7,219 bases of DNA from Paracoccaceae bacterium. Its GTDB lineage: Bacteria > Pseudomonadota > Alphaproteobacteria > Rhodobacterales > Rhodobacteraceae. The DNA is taken from positions 1 through 7,219 of the forward strand of contig SKMI01000083.1 in assembly GCA_007121115.1 (NCBI GenBank), in the 5' to 3' direction. Below the pieces are notes generated by a model, which searched no databases, was not told where the DNA came from, and was given only the letters and a program-made list of their open reading frames with translations. The first letter of the stretch is position 1. Every line of letters begins with the position of its first letter. Position numbers and translations under genes: made by a program. Of this stretch, positions 1-6,682 are shown one piece after another.

Positions 1-3000
1 CACCCGCAGCGCCGGGCCGCGGTCCCAGCGCCCGGGCGGCGCGGCCGCCAGCGGAGTTTCACTCACCCCCACCCCGGCGGGCGCAGCGATCAGCGTGTTC
101 AGCGCGACTGGCGCGTCCAGCGGCCCCTCATGCACCGCCACCGCCCCCGGCCAAGGCCGCGCCGCCACCGCCACGTGGGGCGCGTGCGGCACCTCGGCGC
201 CGCGGATCAGCGGCAGGTCCAGAAACAGCGCCTGCACCGGCACCGGCGGCACGAAGGGGGCGGTGACCGCGCCTTCCTCCAGCGGGTCGGCGGGCAGATG
301 CAGCGCCGGGTCGGCGCGCACGGCTTCTACGGCCCGCGCTTCGCCCTGCACGAGTCGCGTGACGCGCCAAAGCTCCGCCTTGCCGCCGTGTTCCACCATC
401 CGCAGGATCGAGCCGGGCCCCACCTCGGCCTGCGAGGGCGGCAGCTCGAACCGCGCCGTGTCGCGTGCCACCCGCGCCTCGGCCAGCAGCCGTTCGGCCA
501 AGCTGCGCGCCTCGGCCCGCGTCAGTGTCAGGCCCGGATCGGTCCGCGCCAGCGCATCCTCGGTCGCGTCCGGCAGCCGCGCCTCGGTCACCTTCGTGTC
601 GAAATCCGCCTCGGCCTCGGTATAGGTGACCTGCATCCGGCCCGCCACTTCGGCCCGCGGCGCGCGCACGCGCTCCAGGTCGCCGCCCTCGCGCACCACC
701 AACCGCTCACGCGCGATCATGCCGGTCTCGATCCCGTCGCGCAGCCGGAAGACCAGGCACCCGCCGACTTCCTCGGCCTCGATCCCGTGGGCCAGCATCA
801 GGGGCTCCAGCATCGCCCGCGCACTGTCGGTCGACAGCGCTGCATAGCCCCGCACCAACCCGTAGAGCGCCGAGACATCCACCTCGCCCAGCCCCGCGCG
901 GGCGCAGATCTCGGCCACCACCGCGGACAGGGGTTGGCCAGTGGCCCGCCCGCTCAGCCAGTGCCCGCGCGCCCAGTTCTCGCCATCGCTCCACCGATCC
1001 CGATTGGCCGGGAACCACGGAAACGGCCGCGCGTCCCAGGCCCAGACATGCGCGCGCGCCATGTCCACCATGGGCCCGTCGTAGATTTCCGAAACCGGGT
1101 TGTGCGAAGGGTCAGCCCAATAGCTGACCATGGCGCGCAGATACTGCATCTGGATGAAATCGTCCCGCCGCCCGGTCGAAAAATGCGGCAGGCTGCTTTC
1201 GCTGGACTTGGGGTCCAGGAACTTGTTGGGCTGGTTGGTGCCCTTGTCGATGGCCGCGCAGCCCATCTCGGTGAACCATATCGGCTTGGAGCGCGGCTCC
1301 CACGGTGTGGGAGAGGCCGCGCGCACGCCACCGATGCGGTCATGGTGCTCGTTCTCCCACCACGACCGCAGATCCTTGTAACGCCAGATCCACGGCTCGT
1401 CATATGCCCCATCGGTGATGGGTTCGCGCGCCTGCGCGCGGCGCGCCTGATCGGTGGGATAGAACCAGTCGAACCCTTCGCCACCCGCCACATTGGCGCG
1501 CAGATACGCGGGATTGTAGAGACTGCCCCAGTCGGCGTCCGCGTGCCCCTCCCCGTCGCGCCAGTCCGACAGCGGCATGTAGTTGTCGATGCCGATGAAG
1601 TCGATCTCCGGGTCGGCCCAGAGCGGGTCGAGGTGAAAGAACCGGTCGCCCTCGGGCGAGACATGGCCGAAGTATTCGGACCAGTCGGCGGCATAGGTGA
1701 GCTTGACCTCCGGGCCCAGCATCGTGCGCACATCCGCCGCCAGGTCACGCAGCGCCGTCACCGCCGGGAAGCTGCCCCCCGGCCCGCGGATCTGCGTGAG
1801 GGAGCGCATCTCCGAGCCGATGCAGAACGCATCCACCCCGCCCGCGGCGGCACAGAGCGCGGCGCAATGCAGGATGAACCGGCGATAGGACCATTCCGCA
1901 GGCCCGGTATAGCTGACCCGCCCGGGCGCGATCTGGAAATGCTGCGGGCCGACGGTGCCAAAGAAGGCCGCCACCTCGGCCTCGGCGGCGGCGGAGCCAT
2001 CCGGGCTGCCGGGACGGCCCGGCGCGGCCTCCAGCGTGATCCGTCCGCGCCAGGGCAATTCCGGCTGGTCAACTGCATCGGACCACGGGTCGGGCAGGCC
2101 GTTCCCGGGCATCTGGTCCATCAGCAGGAAGGGATAGAAGACCGCCTTCTGCCCGCGCGCGGCCAGCGCCGCAATGGCCTCGATCACCGCGGCATCGGCG
2201 GGCGTGCTGCCATAGACCGGTCGCCCCTCCAGTTGCGCGATCTGCGGCGCTTCCGCCCGCCCCCGCCCGCTGACGGACCAGACCATCTCTTCCCCCTCGG
2301 GCGCAGGGAACTCGACCTTCGGCTCCACCCGACACTGGCCTGCGCGCAGATCATCGCCGAACCATGAGACAACCAGCAACACCGAGCCACAGCGCGGCAG
2401 TTCGGTGGTCAGCGCGTCCAGCGCGACCTCCAGATCGGCGCGCGCCTGCGGGGTGTTGATATTGGCAGACACGACCTCGCCCGCGCCCTTGTCGCGGCTG
2501 ACCGGGGTGGTGGCCAGCGCATAGTCGCCCGTGCCGGGCATCAGCGCCACCGCCTCCACCAGATCGTGCAACCCCGTCAGGTCCCGGTCATCCCGGCCCG
2601 GGGCCGCCGCCCGCATGACTTCGAAGGCGAATTGCGGCACCCGGTTGCCGAACCGGCCCAGATCCAGATCCTCGATCACTACATAGGCGATGCCGCGATA
2701 GGCGGGTGCGCCCCCCGCGCCCTCCACCGCCGCAATCAACGGATCGGGCATCTGCGCCGCATCCCCGTGATGGACCCGCAGCGTCAGATCCTCCGGCGCG
2801 ATCTCGGCCCCGTCGGCCCAGATCCGTCCCACGCCCAGGATCGGCCCCTCGCAGAGCGCCACGGCCAGGCTGACGCTATAGCTGTATTCGGTCACTTCCG
2901 TGCGCGGACCGGACTTGCCGCCGCCGAAGCGCTGCACCTCGGCGCGCTCGGAAAATCGCGTGGCCCAGATTACATGCCCGCCCAGCCGCACCCGGCCCCA

Positions 3001-3225
3001 GACACGCGGCACCGGCGCGCCCTCGCCGGCCGCCGTCACCCGTAGCCGGTCCAGCCGCGCGCCCTCCATGCGCCGCGTGCCGCCTGCCATGGCCCGGCGG
3101 TCGATGGCCATGCCCAGGGTCGCGCCCACCGCCTGGCCGATGACCGCGCCCGAAAGCCCCAGCACCGCGCCCCCGAACCCCGAGCCCAGCGCCGCCCCCG
3201 CCGCCGACAGAACCAGTGTCGCCAT
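1..3225 (-). CDS. GTA g15, host-specificity / megatron protein with TIM-barrel domain (C-terminus outside window)
   Basis: I translated this frame in full. It is open for 1075 codons and runs off the left edge, so the C-terminal part (RcGTA g15 is roughly 1300 residues) is missing. It forms the tail tip that contacts the recipient. Residues 1-45 are a Gly/Ala-rich hydrophobic segment (MATLVLSAAGAALGSGFGG...). Residues about 50-330 form the tail-tip, gpJ-like N-terminal part, with WGRVRLGGHVIWATRF. Residues about 340-745 contain the GTA TIM-barrel domain, with AFCIGSEMRS (E472), TYAADWSEYFGH, DFIGIDNYMPLSDW and PIWFTEMGC (E653). Residues about 760-1075 are the phage tail-like part, ending GPPGRWDRGPALRV. 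E472 and E653 sit where clan GH-A hydrolases hold acid/base and nucleophile. No frameshift or stop was found. Confidence 0.95.
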   Translation of the reverse strand, partial: MATLVLSAAGAALGSGFGGAVLGLSGAVIGQAVGATLGMAIDRRAMAGGTRRMEGARLDRLRVTAAGEGAPVPRVWGRVRLGGHVIWATRFSERAEVQRFGGGKSGPRTEVTEYSYSVSLAVALCEGPILGVGRIWADGAEIAPEDLTLRVHHGDAAQMPDPLIAAVEGAGGAPAYRGIAYVVIEDLDLGRFGNRVPQFAFEVMRAAAPGRDDRDLTGLHDLVEAVALMPGTGDYALATTPVSRDKGAGEVVSANINTPQARADLEVALDALTTELPRCGSVLLVVSWFGDDLRAGQCRVEPKVEFPAPEGEEMVWSVSGRGRAEAPQIAQLEGRPVYGSTPADAAVIEAIAALAARGQKAVFYPFLLMDQMPGNGLPDPWSDAVDQPELPWRGRITLEAAPGRPGSPDGSAAAEAEVAAFFGTVGPQHFQIAPGRVSYTGPAEWSYRRFILHCAALCAAAGGVDAFCIGSEMRSLTQIRGPGGSFPAVTALRDLAADVRTMLGPEVKLTYAADWSEYFGHVSPEGDRFFHLDPLWADPEIDFIGIDNYMPLSDWRDGEGHADADWGSLYNPAYLRANVAGGEGFDWFYPTDQARRAQAREPITDGAYDEPWIWRYKDLRSWWENEHHDRIGGVRAASPTPWEPRSKPIWFTEMGCAAIDKGTNQPNKFLDPKSSESSLPHFSTGRRDDFIQMQYLRAMVSYWADPSHNPVSEIYDGPMVDMARAHVWAWDARPFPWFPANRDRWSDGENWARGHWLSGRATGQPLSAVVAEICARAGLGEVDVSALYGLVRGYAALSTDSARAMLEPLMLAHGIEAEEVGGCLVFRLRDGIETGMIARERLVVREGGDLERVRAPRAEVAGRMQVTYTEAEADFDTKVTEARLPDATEDALARTDPGLTLTRAEARSLAERLLAEARVARDTARFELPPSQAEVGPGSILRMVEHGGKAELWRVTRLVQGEARAVEAVRADPALHLPADPLEEGAVTAPFVPPVPVQALFLDLPLIRGAEVPHAPHVAVAARPWPGAVAVHEGPLDAPVALNTLIAAPAGVGVSETPLAAAPPGRWDRGPALRV

Positions 3226-3232
3226 CCTTGCT

Positions 3233-3238
3233 TCCCTT
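3233..3238 (-). promoter_or_regulatory. Ribosome binding site of g15
   Basis: The minus strand reads AAGGGA (within GAAGGGAA), 7 nt before the ATG at 3225. An in-frame TGA at 3240-3238 excludes any start further upstream. The 48-nt g14-g15 gap therefore provides g15 with its own ribosome entry. Confidence 0.8.
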
Positions 3239-3273
3239 CATCACCGCCGGGTCACCCCGGACCCTTGGCTGCA

Positions 3274-3795
3274 TCATCTGTGCAAAAATATCCTGGGGGT
3301 GGCGGCGCTTGCGCCGACGGGGGCAACGCCCCCAAAACCCACCGGGGCCAGCAGAAACCGCGCCACCACCCCGCGTGCCCAGGGCCCTGCCAACGGGCTT
3401 TCCACCACCCCGTGGCGCGCATAGACATGCACGAAAGCCGCGGCCCCGGTCTGCACACCGAGATGGCGCGCCGGAAGCCCACGGCGCAGCCGGAACAGCA
3501 GCACCACCCCCGGCCCCGACGCGGCGGCCGGGGCGAGTATCGCCGCCAGCCCCTGCCACAATCTCTCATCCTCCGCCGCGTCACCGCCGGGCGCGTAACA
3601 CGGCAGCGCCCGCGGTTCGGAGCCATGGAACGCCCGCCACAACCCCCGCACCAGCCCCAGACAATCCGCCCCCGCCCCCCGGACCGAGGCCCGGTGCCGG
3701 AACGGCGTGCCGATCCAGCCCCGCGCCGCCGCCGCCACCGCCGCGCCGTCCGGCGCCGTGACAGCCTCGGAAGGTGTCGCATGCGCGCCCTTCAT
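3274..3795 (-). CDS. GTA g14, NlpC/P60-family cell-wall peptidase
   Basis: This 173-residue protein matches the GTA g14 NlpC/P60 peptidase, which cleaves peptidoglycan cross-links so the particle can pass DNA through the wall. The core begins ARGWIGTPFRHRASVRGAG, followed by the catalytic motif G-A-D-C-L-G-L with nucleophile C45. The probable catalytic His is H111 in P-A-R-H-L-G-V, with H123 in F-V-H-V-Y as the candidate third residue. GVVESPLAGPWARGVVARF marks the end of the conserved domain (about 147). Residues 152-173 (from G-F-G-G-V to the stop) look foreign to the family and are encoded by a palindromic element. ATG at 3795 is the only start close to the conserved core. Its Shine-Dalgarno is weak. 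The gene lies after a 142-nt spacer, so its translation is not coupled to g13. Confidence 0.92.
   Translation of the reverse strand: MKGAHATPSEAVTAPDGAAVAAAARGWIGTPFRHRASVRGAGADCLGLVRGLWRAFHGSEPRALPCYAPGGDAAEDERLWQGLAAILAPAAASGPGVVLLFRLRRGLPARHLGVQTGAAAFVHVYARHGVVESPLAGPWARGVVARFLLAPVGFGGVAPVGASAATPRIFLHR
3284..3340. repeat. GC-rich tandem-hairpin element covering the 3' end of g14
   Basis: Two adjacent hairpins are visible: CGGCGC-TT-GCGCCG at 3303-3316 and GGGGGC-AAC-GCCCCC at 3319-3333. GGGGG at 3295-3299 can also pair with CCCCC at 3329-3333. On the minus strand the structure is followed by AGGATATTTTT, which resembles an intrinsic terminator, though the T-run is short and starts several bases after the stem. 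Similar 'GGATATTTTTG' and Gs/Cs palindromes are, to my recollection, frequent near gene ends in Rhodobacteraceae. This is inference from memory. The element supplies the last codons of g14. Confidence 0.6.
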
Positions 3796-3825
3796 GCCGT
3801 ATCCGCCCGCTTGATCCGGCGGGTC

Positions 3826-3887
3826 CGCAAAGCGCCCTCGGGGCGTGCGGGGGCGGGTGGGTGGGCACGGCCCGAGGGCGCTTTGCG
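3826..3887. repeat. Perfect 17-bp inverted repeat with 28-nt loop
   Basis: The left arm (3826-3842, CGCAAAGCGCCCTCGGG) and the right arm (3871-3887, CCCGAGGGCGCTTTGCG) are exact reverse complements. The loop is 3843-3870. The stem would form in the g13-g14 mRNA and, as a cruciform, in DNA. No T-tract follows on either strand, so it does not look like a standard intrinsic terminator. The symmetry and GC content suggest a REP-like dispersed palindrome, but only one copy lies in this window. Confidence 0.85.
3849..3865 (+). other. G-quadruplex motif in the hairpin loop
   Basis: The plus strand reads GGGGGCGGGTGGGTGGG: four runs of at least three G separated by single bases. This fits the tight-loop class of G-quadruplex motifs. 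It lies wholly inside the loop of the 17-bp inverted repeat. The transcribed GTA mRNA carries the complementary C-rich strand, so any quadruplex would form in DNA or in an antisense RNA. Confidence 0.7.
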
Positions 3888-3937
3888 CGCCACGCCTCGG
3901 CACACACCGATCTGCCCGCACGCCGCGCGGCCCGGCT

Positions 3938-4825
3938 TCACGCCCCATCCCCACGCAGCGGCCCGCCATCGTTCAACCCACCCGCACGCGGGTAACCCAG
4001 CACCCAATCCTCGCGCGGGATGTGGGGAAAGCCTCTGAAATTCCGGAAGTTGGCGAACTTGAACCGGCAGGTCTCGGCCCGCTTGTCGCAGCCCGCTTCC
4101 AGCCGCAGCATATCCCCCGGGCGCGGCACCTGCGCCAAGCCCTGCCACAACTCCACCCGCCGGAGCCCGTCGGCGCCCATGCGGTCCGAGCGGATCACGC
4201 CCGAAAGCCCCGCCACCGGACCGTCCAGCACCTCCAGCCGCCCGAACTCGAACCAGCGGTCCGAAAACCCCTCCAGCCCGGAAAAGGTGAAGCTGTGCGC
4301 GTCCGCCACCCCGTCGACCGCGACATCGGCCCGGAAACCCGGCGCGCTCAGATCGACACCGCAGGCCGCATCGCCCAGCACCGCCCCGCAATGCGGCTGG
4401 AACACCCGCCCGCGCGCCTGGCCCAGCGCCTCGGTCAGCCCGCGCAACTCGGCGCGGAAGGCGCCACCCGCGCGTGTAATCTCGCCCAAGGCCCCGCGAA
4501 AGGCGATCCGGCGCTGCGCGGGAGCTTCCCAGTTGACCTCCCACAACTCGACCTCCGCGCCATCGTAGCGCCCGGCCATGATGTCGGCCTCGGTCAGCCC
4601 GGCATCGACCAGCGCGCCCATGGCTTCGGAATTGTCCACCGCCAGCCCGGCGCTGGCCTCCACCGCGCGCGCGCTCAGCCCGGTGTCGGCGCGGAAGGTC
4701 ACGCCGTCGAATCTCAGGTTACGGTCATGGTCGGTGAACCCCATCACCGCCCCGTCGGCGCGCGTCAGCTTCCAGCAGCGCGCCACGGTGGTGATGCCGG
4801 TCTGCAAATGCTCCAGCAGGCTCAT
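3938..4825 (-). CDS. GTA g13, baseplate hub protein (DUF2163 plus BR0599-like domain, TIGR02218)
   Basis: This 295-residue protein matches the TIGR02218 family. An N-terminal DUF2163 part (about 1-195) starts MSLLEHLQTGITTVARCW and includes F-T-D-H-D-R-N-L. A C-terminal BR0599-like part (about 200-280) ends in GCDKRAETCRFKFANFRNF and G-F-P-H-I-P. It forms the hub between the distal tail ring and the megatron. Four cysteines stand in two pairs, C146-x8-C155 and C246-x6-C253. This arrangement recalls the Fe-S ligands of the phage lambda tail-tip protein L, so a metal or Fe-S cluster is plausible. The ATG overlaps the g12 stop, with GGAG 8 nt upstream. The gene is followed by an unusual 142-nt non-coding spacer instead of a direct overlap with g14. 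Confidence 0.94.
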   Translation of the reverse strand: MSLLEHLQTGITTVARCWKLTRADGAVMGFTDHDRNLRFDGVTFRADTGLSARAVEASAGLAVDNSEAMGALVDAGLTEADIMAGRYDGAEVELWEVNWEAPAQRRIAFRGALGEITRAGGAFRAELRGLTEALGQARGRVFQPHCGAVLGDAACGVDLSAPGFRADVAVDGVADAHSFTFSGLEGFSDRWFEFGRLEVLDGPVAGLSGVIRSDRMGADGLRRVELWQGLAQVPRPGDMLRLEAGCDKRAETCRFKFANFRNFRGFPHIPREDWVLGYPRAGGLNDGGPLRGDGA

Positions 4826-5478
4826 GCGCGGATCTCCACCACCGGGACGCGCGGCACCTCGCCCGCGCGGAACGAGGCCATGGAGACCTGGATCGCATCG
4901 GTGTCGAACCGCACCGGCACATCGAATTCGAACCCTGCGCGCACCTCGGCGCCTGCGCCCGGCGGCTCGGCGAAGGTGACCGCGCCGGTGGCGTGATCCA
5001 CCGACCAGCCCTTGCCATCCACCAGCAGGTCCGCACCCAGCGCCACCGACACGCTGCCCGGCACGGGCCGGGTGATCGCGCGCCATTCCACCTGCGCGCC
5101 GGAGCGATACCCCTTGCGCAGGTGGAACACCCTGCGCGCGCCGTCGCCCACGCCCAGCAACTGATCCGTCGCCGCCACCGCACGCGAGGCCGGGGCGGAA
5201 CGATAGTCCGCCCAGTCCTTCCACCGGAACCCGTGCAACCGCCCGCGCCGCGCCTCGAAGAACGCGATCAGCGCCTCCACATCGTCGAGCGAGCGCAACC
5301 CCAGCCCGGCGTCATAGCGCCGCCGCGCCTGCGCCCAGGGGCTGTTGCGCTCTTCATGCCCGCTGGTCAGCGTCACCACCTCGGTGCGCCGTTCCGGGCC
5401 ACCAAGGGCGCCGAAGCTGAGGGTGGCGGGAAAGCGGACATCATGGAAACCACCCGCGCCTGAAGTCGCATCGCTCAT
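4822..5478 (-). CDS. GTA g12, distal tail protein (DUF2460 / TIGR02217)
   Basis: This 218-residue protein matches the DUF2460 family, the distal tail protein of GTA that joins the tube to the baseplate. Residues 11-35 contain F-H-D-V-R-F-P and G-G-P-E-R-R-T-E-V-V, followed by SGHEERNSPW and ARRRYDAG, the most conserved block of the family. GRLHGFRWKDWADY (about 79-92) and the C-terminal TDAIQVSMASFRAGEVP are also family marks. I chose ATG at 5478 because it has a good Shine-Dalgarno sequence and the conserved block begins soon after. The first ten residues (MSDATSGAGG) are a short extension before the conserved FHDVRF. The stop overlaps the g13 start as ATGA. The frame is intact. Confidence 0.94.
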   Translation of the reverse strand: MSDATSGAGGFHDVRFPATLSFGALGGPERRTEVVTLTSGHEERNSPWAQARRRYDAGLGLRSLDDVEALIAFFEARRGRLHGFRWKDWADYRSAPASRAVAATDQLLGVGDGARRVFHLRKGYRSGAQVEWRAITRPVPGSVSVALGADLLVDGKGWSVDHATGAVTFAEPPGAGAEVRAGFEFDVPVRFDTDAIQVSMASFRAGEVPRVPVVEIRA

Positions 5479-5479
5479 T

Positions 5480-6136
5480 TCAGTAATTCCTTTCGCCACG
5501 GGCCAGCACCCGACCCAGTTCGGCGGCGATCTGGGTCTGCGAGCGGCGGAAGCCCTCGACATCCGGGGTCCGGATGTTCAGCGTCACCTGCACCGGGCGC
5601 CCGCCGCCCTGCGCCTGCACCCCCAGCTTGCCGTCCGGGCCGCGCGCCAGCGGCATGATCGCCTCCGGCCCCGCCTCGCCCATCAGGCCGGTGGCGCCGC
5701 CGCGCATGGGAAACGCCGTGGCCTGCGAGATCACGCCGCCCTTGGCAAAGGGCATCACCCGCCCGGCAGCGAAAGACCCGCCCTGCGCGAACGGCAGCAC
5801 CGCGCCCATCAGCCCGCTGACCCCCTGCGCAAGTGCGGCGCCAAAGGCCCCCTGCACCGGCGCCATCGCCTGGTTGTAAACCGCGCCGGACATGCTCCGC
5901 GCCACCACGCGCAGCGCATCCTTCAGCCGCATCCCGTCGAACACCACGCCGTCGAACGCGCGCCGCAACCCGCCGCCGAACGAGCGCGACAGGCTGTCCA
6001 CCTGCCGCCCCGTGAACGCCAGCGAGCGTTCCAGCCCGGCCAGTTCGCCCTCGAACCCCGAGACCAGCGACGCGGTATTGCCCAGCCGCGATTCCAGCGC
6101 CGCAAGCTGGCTTTCGAAATCGGTCAGATCGGTCAT
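5480..6136 (-). CDS. GTA g11, short tail tape measure protein
   Basis: This 218-residue protein sets tail length and probably helps deliver DNA. Residues 1-50 are heptad-like (L-x-x-L-E-x-R-L) and probably form a coiled coil. Residues 92-117 are an Ala/Gly-rich hydrophobic segment. Two copies of a P-F-A-x-G-G motif follow (about 115-120 and 129-134), then GEAGPEAIMPL at about 153-163, which is a recurrent C-terminal motif of phage tape measure proteins. The last part (181-218) carries a beta strand and a helix. The length is very short for siphophage tape measures but normal for RcGTA, consistent with its short tail. The ATG overlaps the g10.1 stop (ATGA), with AAGGGA 7 nt upstream. The stop is one base away from the g12 start. 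Confidence 0.93.
   Translation of the reverse strand: MTDLTDFESQLAALESRLGNTASLVSGFEGELAGLERSLAFTGRQVDSLSRSFGGGLRRAFDGVVFDGMRLKDALRVVARSMSGAVYNQAMAPVQGAFGAALAQGVSGLMGAVLPFAQGGSFAAGRVMPFAKGGVISQATAFPMRGGATGLMGEAGPEAIMPLARGPDGKLGVQAQGGGRPVQVTLNIRTPDVEGFRRSQTQIAAELGRVLARGERNY
5487..5492 (-). promoter_or_regulatory. Ribosome binding site of g12
   Basis: The minus strand reads AAGGAA, inside the last codons of g11 and 8 nt before the ATG at 5478. It supports that start over an in-frame ATG at 5562, which would overlap g11 by 83 nt and add 28 residues of Arg/Pro-rich, out-of-frame-looking sequence. Confidence 0.75.
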
Positions 6137-6354
6137 GTGTCCTTCCCTTCATCGCCTGCGCGCCCCTTGTCCGGAAACCGCGCCGCCAGTTCCTCCAGCC
6201 GCGCGCGACTCAATGGCTCCGCGCCGCCCTCGAACCCCAGCATCACCGCCAGTTCCACCGGGGTCAGCGCCCAGAATTGCGCCGGTGTCAGCCGCAAGTC
6301 GCGCAACCCTGCGCCCATCAGCGCGGGCCAGTCGAAGTGCCGCTCTACGCTCAT
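6133..6354 (-). CDS. GTA g10.1, phage tail assembly chaperone (TAC_6 / DUF2376 type)
   Basis: This 73-residue protein matches the small rcc01693-like family found between g10 and the tape measure in GTA clusters. The core runs from FDWPALMGAGL to LRLTPAQFWALTPVELAVML (residues 8-39). The L-x-P-x-x-F-W-x-L-T-P-x-E-L pattern is the signature I used. The tail (residues 59-73) is charged and probably disordered. Together with g10 it occupies the place that phage lambda fills with G and the frameshifted G-T protein. The start ATG overlaps the g10 stop and the stop overlaps the g11 start, both as ATGA, so translation is probably coupled. There is no strong Shine-Dalgarno, only a G-rich run before the ATG. 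Confidence 0.9.
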   Translation of the reverse strand: MSVERHFDWPALMGAGLRDLRLTPAQFWALTPVELAVMLGFEGGAEPLSRARLEELAARFPDKGRAGDEGKDT

Positions 6355-6671
6355 CCCGCCCCCGGCCGCGCAAAGGCCCGCGCGAGCAGGAGGGCGGCGA
6401 CCCGCGCCGCCTCCACCGGGCCGCCACGGATCTCGGCGGCCATCAGATCCGCCGCCGCGCCCTGCCAGCCGCCACCGCGCAGGCCCGCGACGATCAGCGC
6501 CAGCACGTCACGGCTGGAAAAAGCAGCCCCCTCGAACCGCTCCACCAGCGCCACCAGGCTGTCCGCCCCCAGCGCTGCCTCCAGCTCGGCCAGCGCGCCC
6601 AGGGTCAGCTTCAGCACATGGCGCTGCCCGTCGATCCAGAGCGCCACCTCGCCCGCCTGCGGATTGGCCAT
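6351..6671 (-). CDS. GTA g10 tail protein / tail assembly chaperone (GTA-gp10 family)
   Basis: This 106-residue protein fits the GTA-gp10 family (Phage_TAC_11 type, formerly DUF3356). It begins MANPQAGEVALWIDGQ, followed by a beta hairpin and the characteristic LTLGALAELEAALG helix. The C-terminal half is Ala-rich and helical. Members are thought to act as chaperones that coat the tape measure before tail-tube polymerisation. A GTG at 6686 overlaps the g9 stop and would add five residues (M-R-A-G-A). I prefer ATG at 6671 because homologues start MANP and a GAGG element lies about 9 nt upstream. The use of GTG through translational coupling remains possible. The stop overlaps the g10.1 start as ATGA. 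Confidence 0.9.
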   Translation of the reverse strand: MANPQAGEVALWIDGQRHVLKLTLGALAELEAALGADSLVALVERFEGAAFSSRDVLALIVAGLRGGGWQGAAADLMAAEIRGGPVEAARVAALLLARAFARPGAG

Positions 6672-6682
6672 CGCGCCCGCCC

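Larger units (their letters stand above)
3796..3937. other. g13-g14 spacer carrying a large palindromic element
   Basis: No convincing reading frame is seen in this 142-nt gap. The short frames that cross it are Pro/Arg-rich and lack family character. The spacer is dominated by the inverted repeat at 3826-3887. It interrupts a stretch of the operon where the preceding genes overlap, so it looks like an insertion or a relic of a dispersed element. Confidence 0.6.

Noticed and set aside
130..2367. A 745-codon open frame on the plus strand
   Set aside because: It lies wholly antisense to g15. Its translation is Arg/His/Pro-rich with no family character, and such frames are expected opposite GC-rich coding sequence.
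3231..3242. A shared 12-mer GATGAAGGGAAG before g11 (6142-6153) and g15
   Set aside because: It is most simply two similar purine-rich Shine-Dalgarno regions. There is no further similarity around it to suggest a duplicated control element.
3826..3887. Calling the 17-bp palindrome a rho-independent terminator
   Set aside because: No T-run follows either arm on either strand. The 28-nt loop is also long, and g14-g15 must still be transcribed.
3845..4996. A 383-codon plus-strand open frame over g13 and the spacer
   Set aside because: It is antisense to the clearly homologous g13, Arg/Pro/Ala-rich and without a recognisable domain. It is a GC-driven shadow.
5479..5562. Upstream ATG start for g12 at 5562
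   Set aside because: It would add 28 Arg/Pro-rich residues that overlap the coding part of g11. The ATG at 5478 has a good Shine-Dalgarno at 8 nt and sits just before the conserved block.
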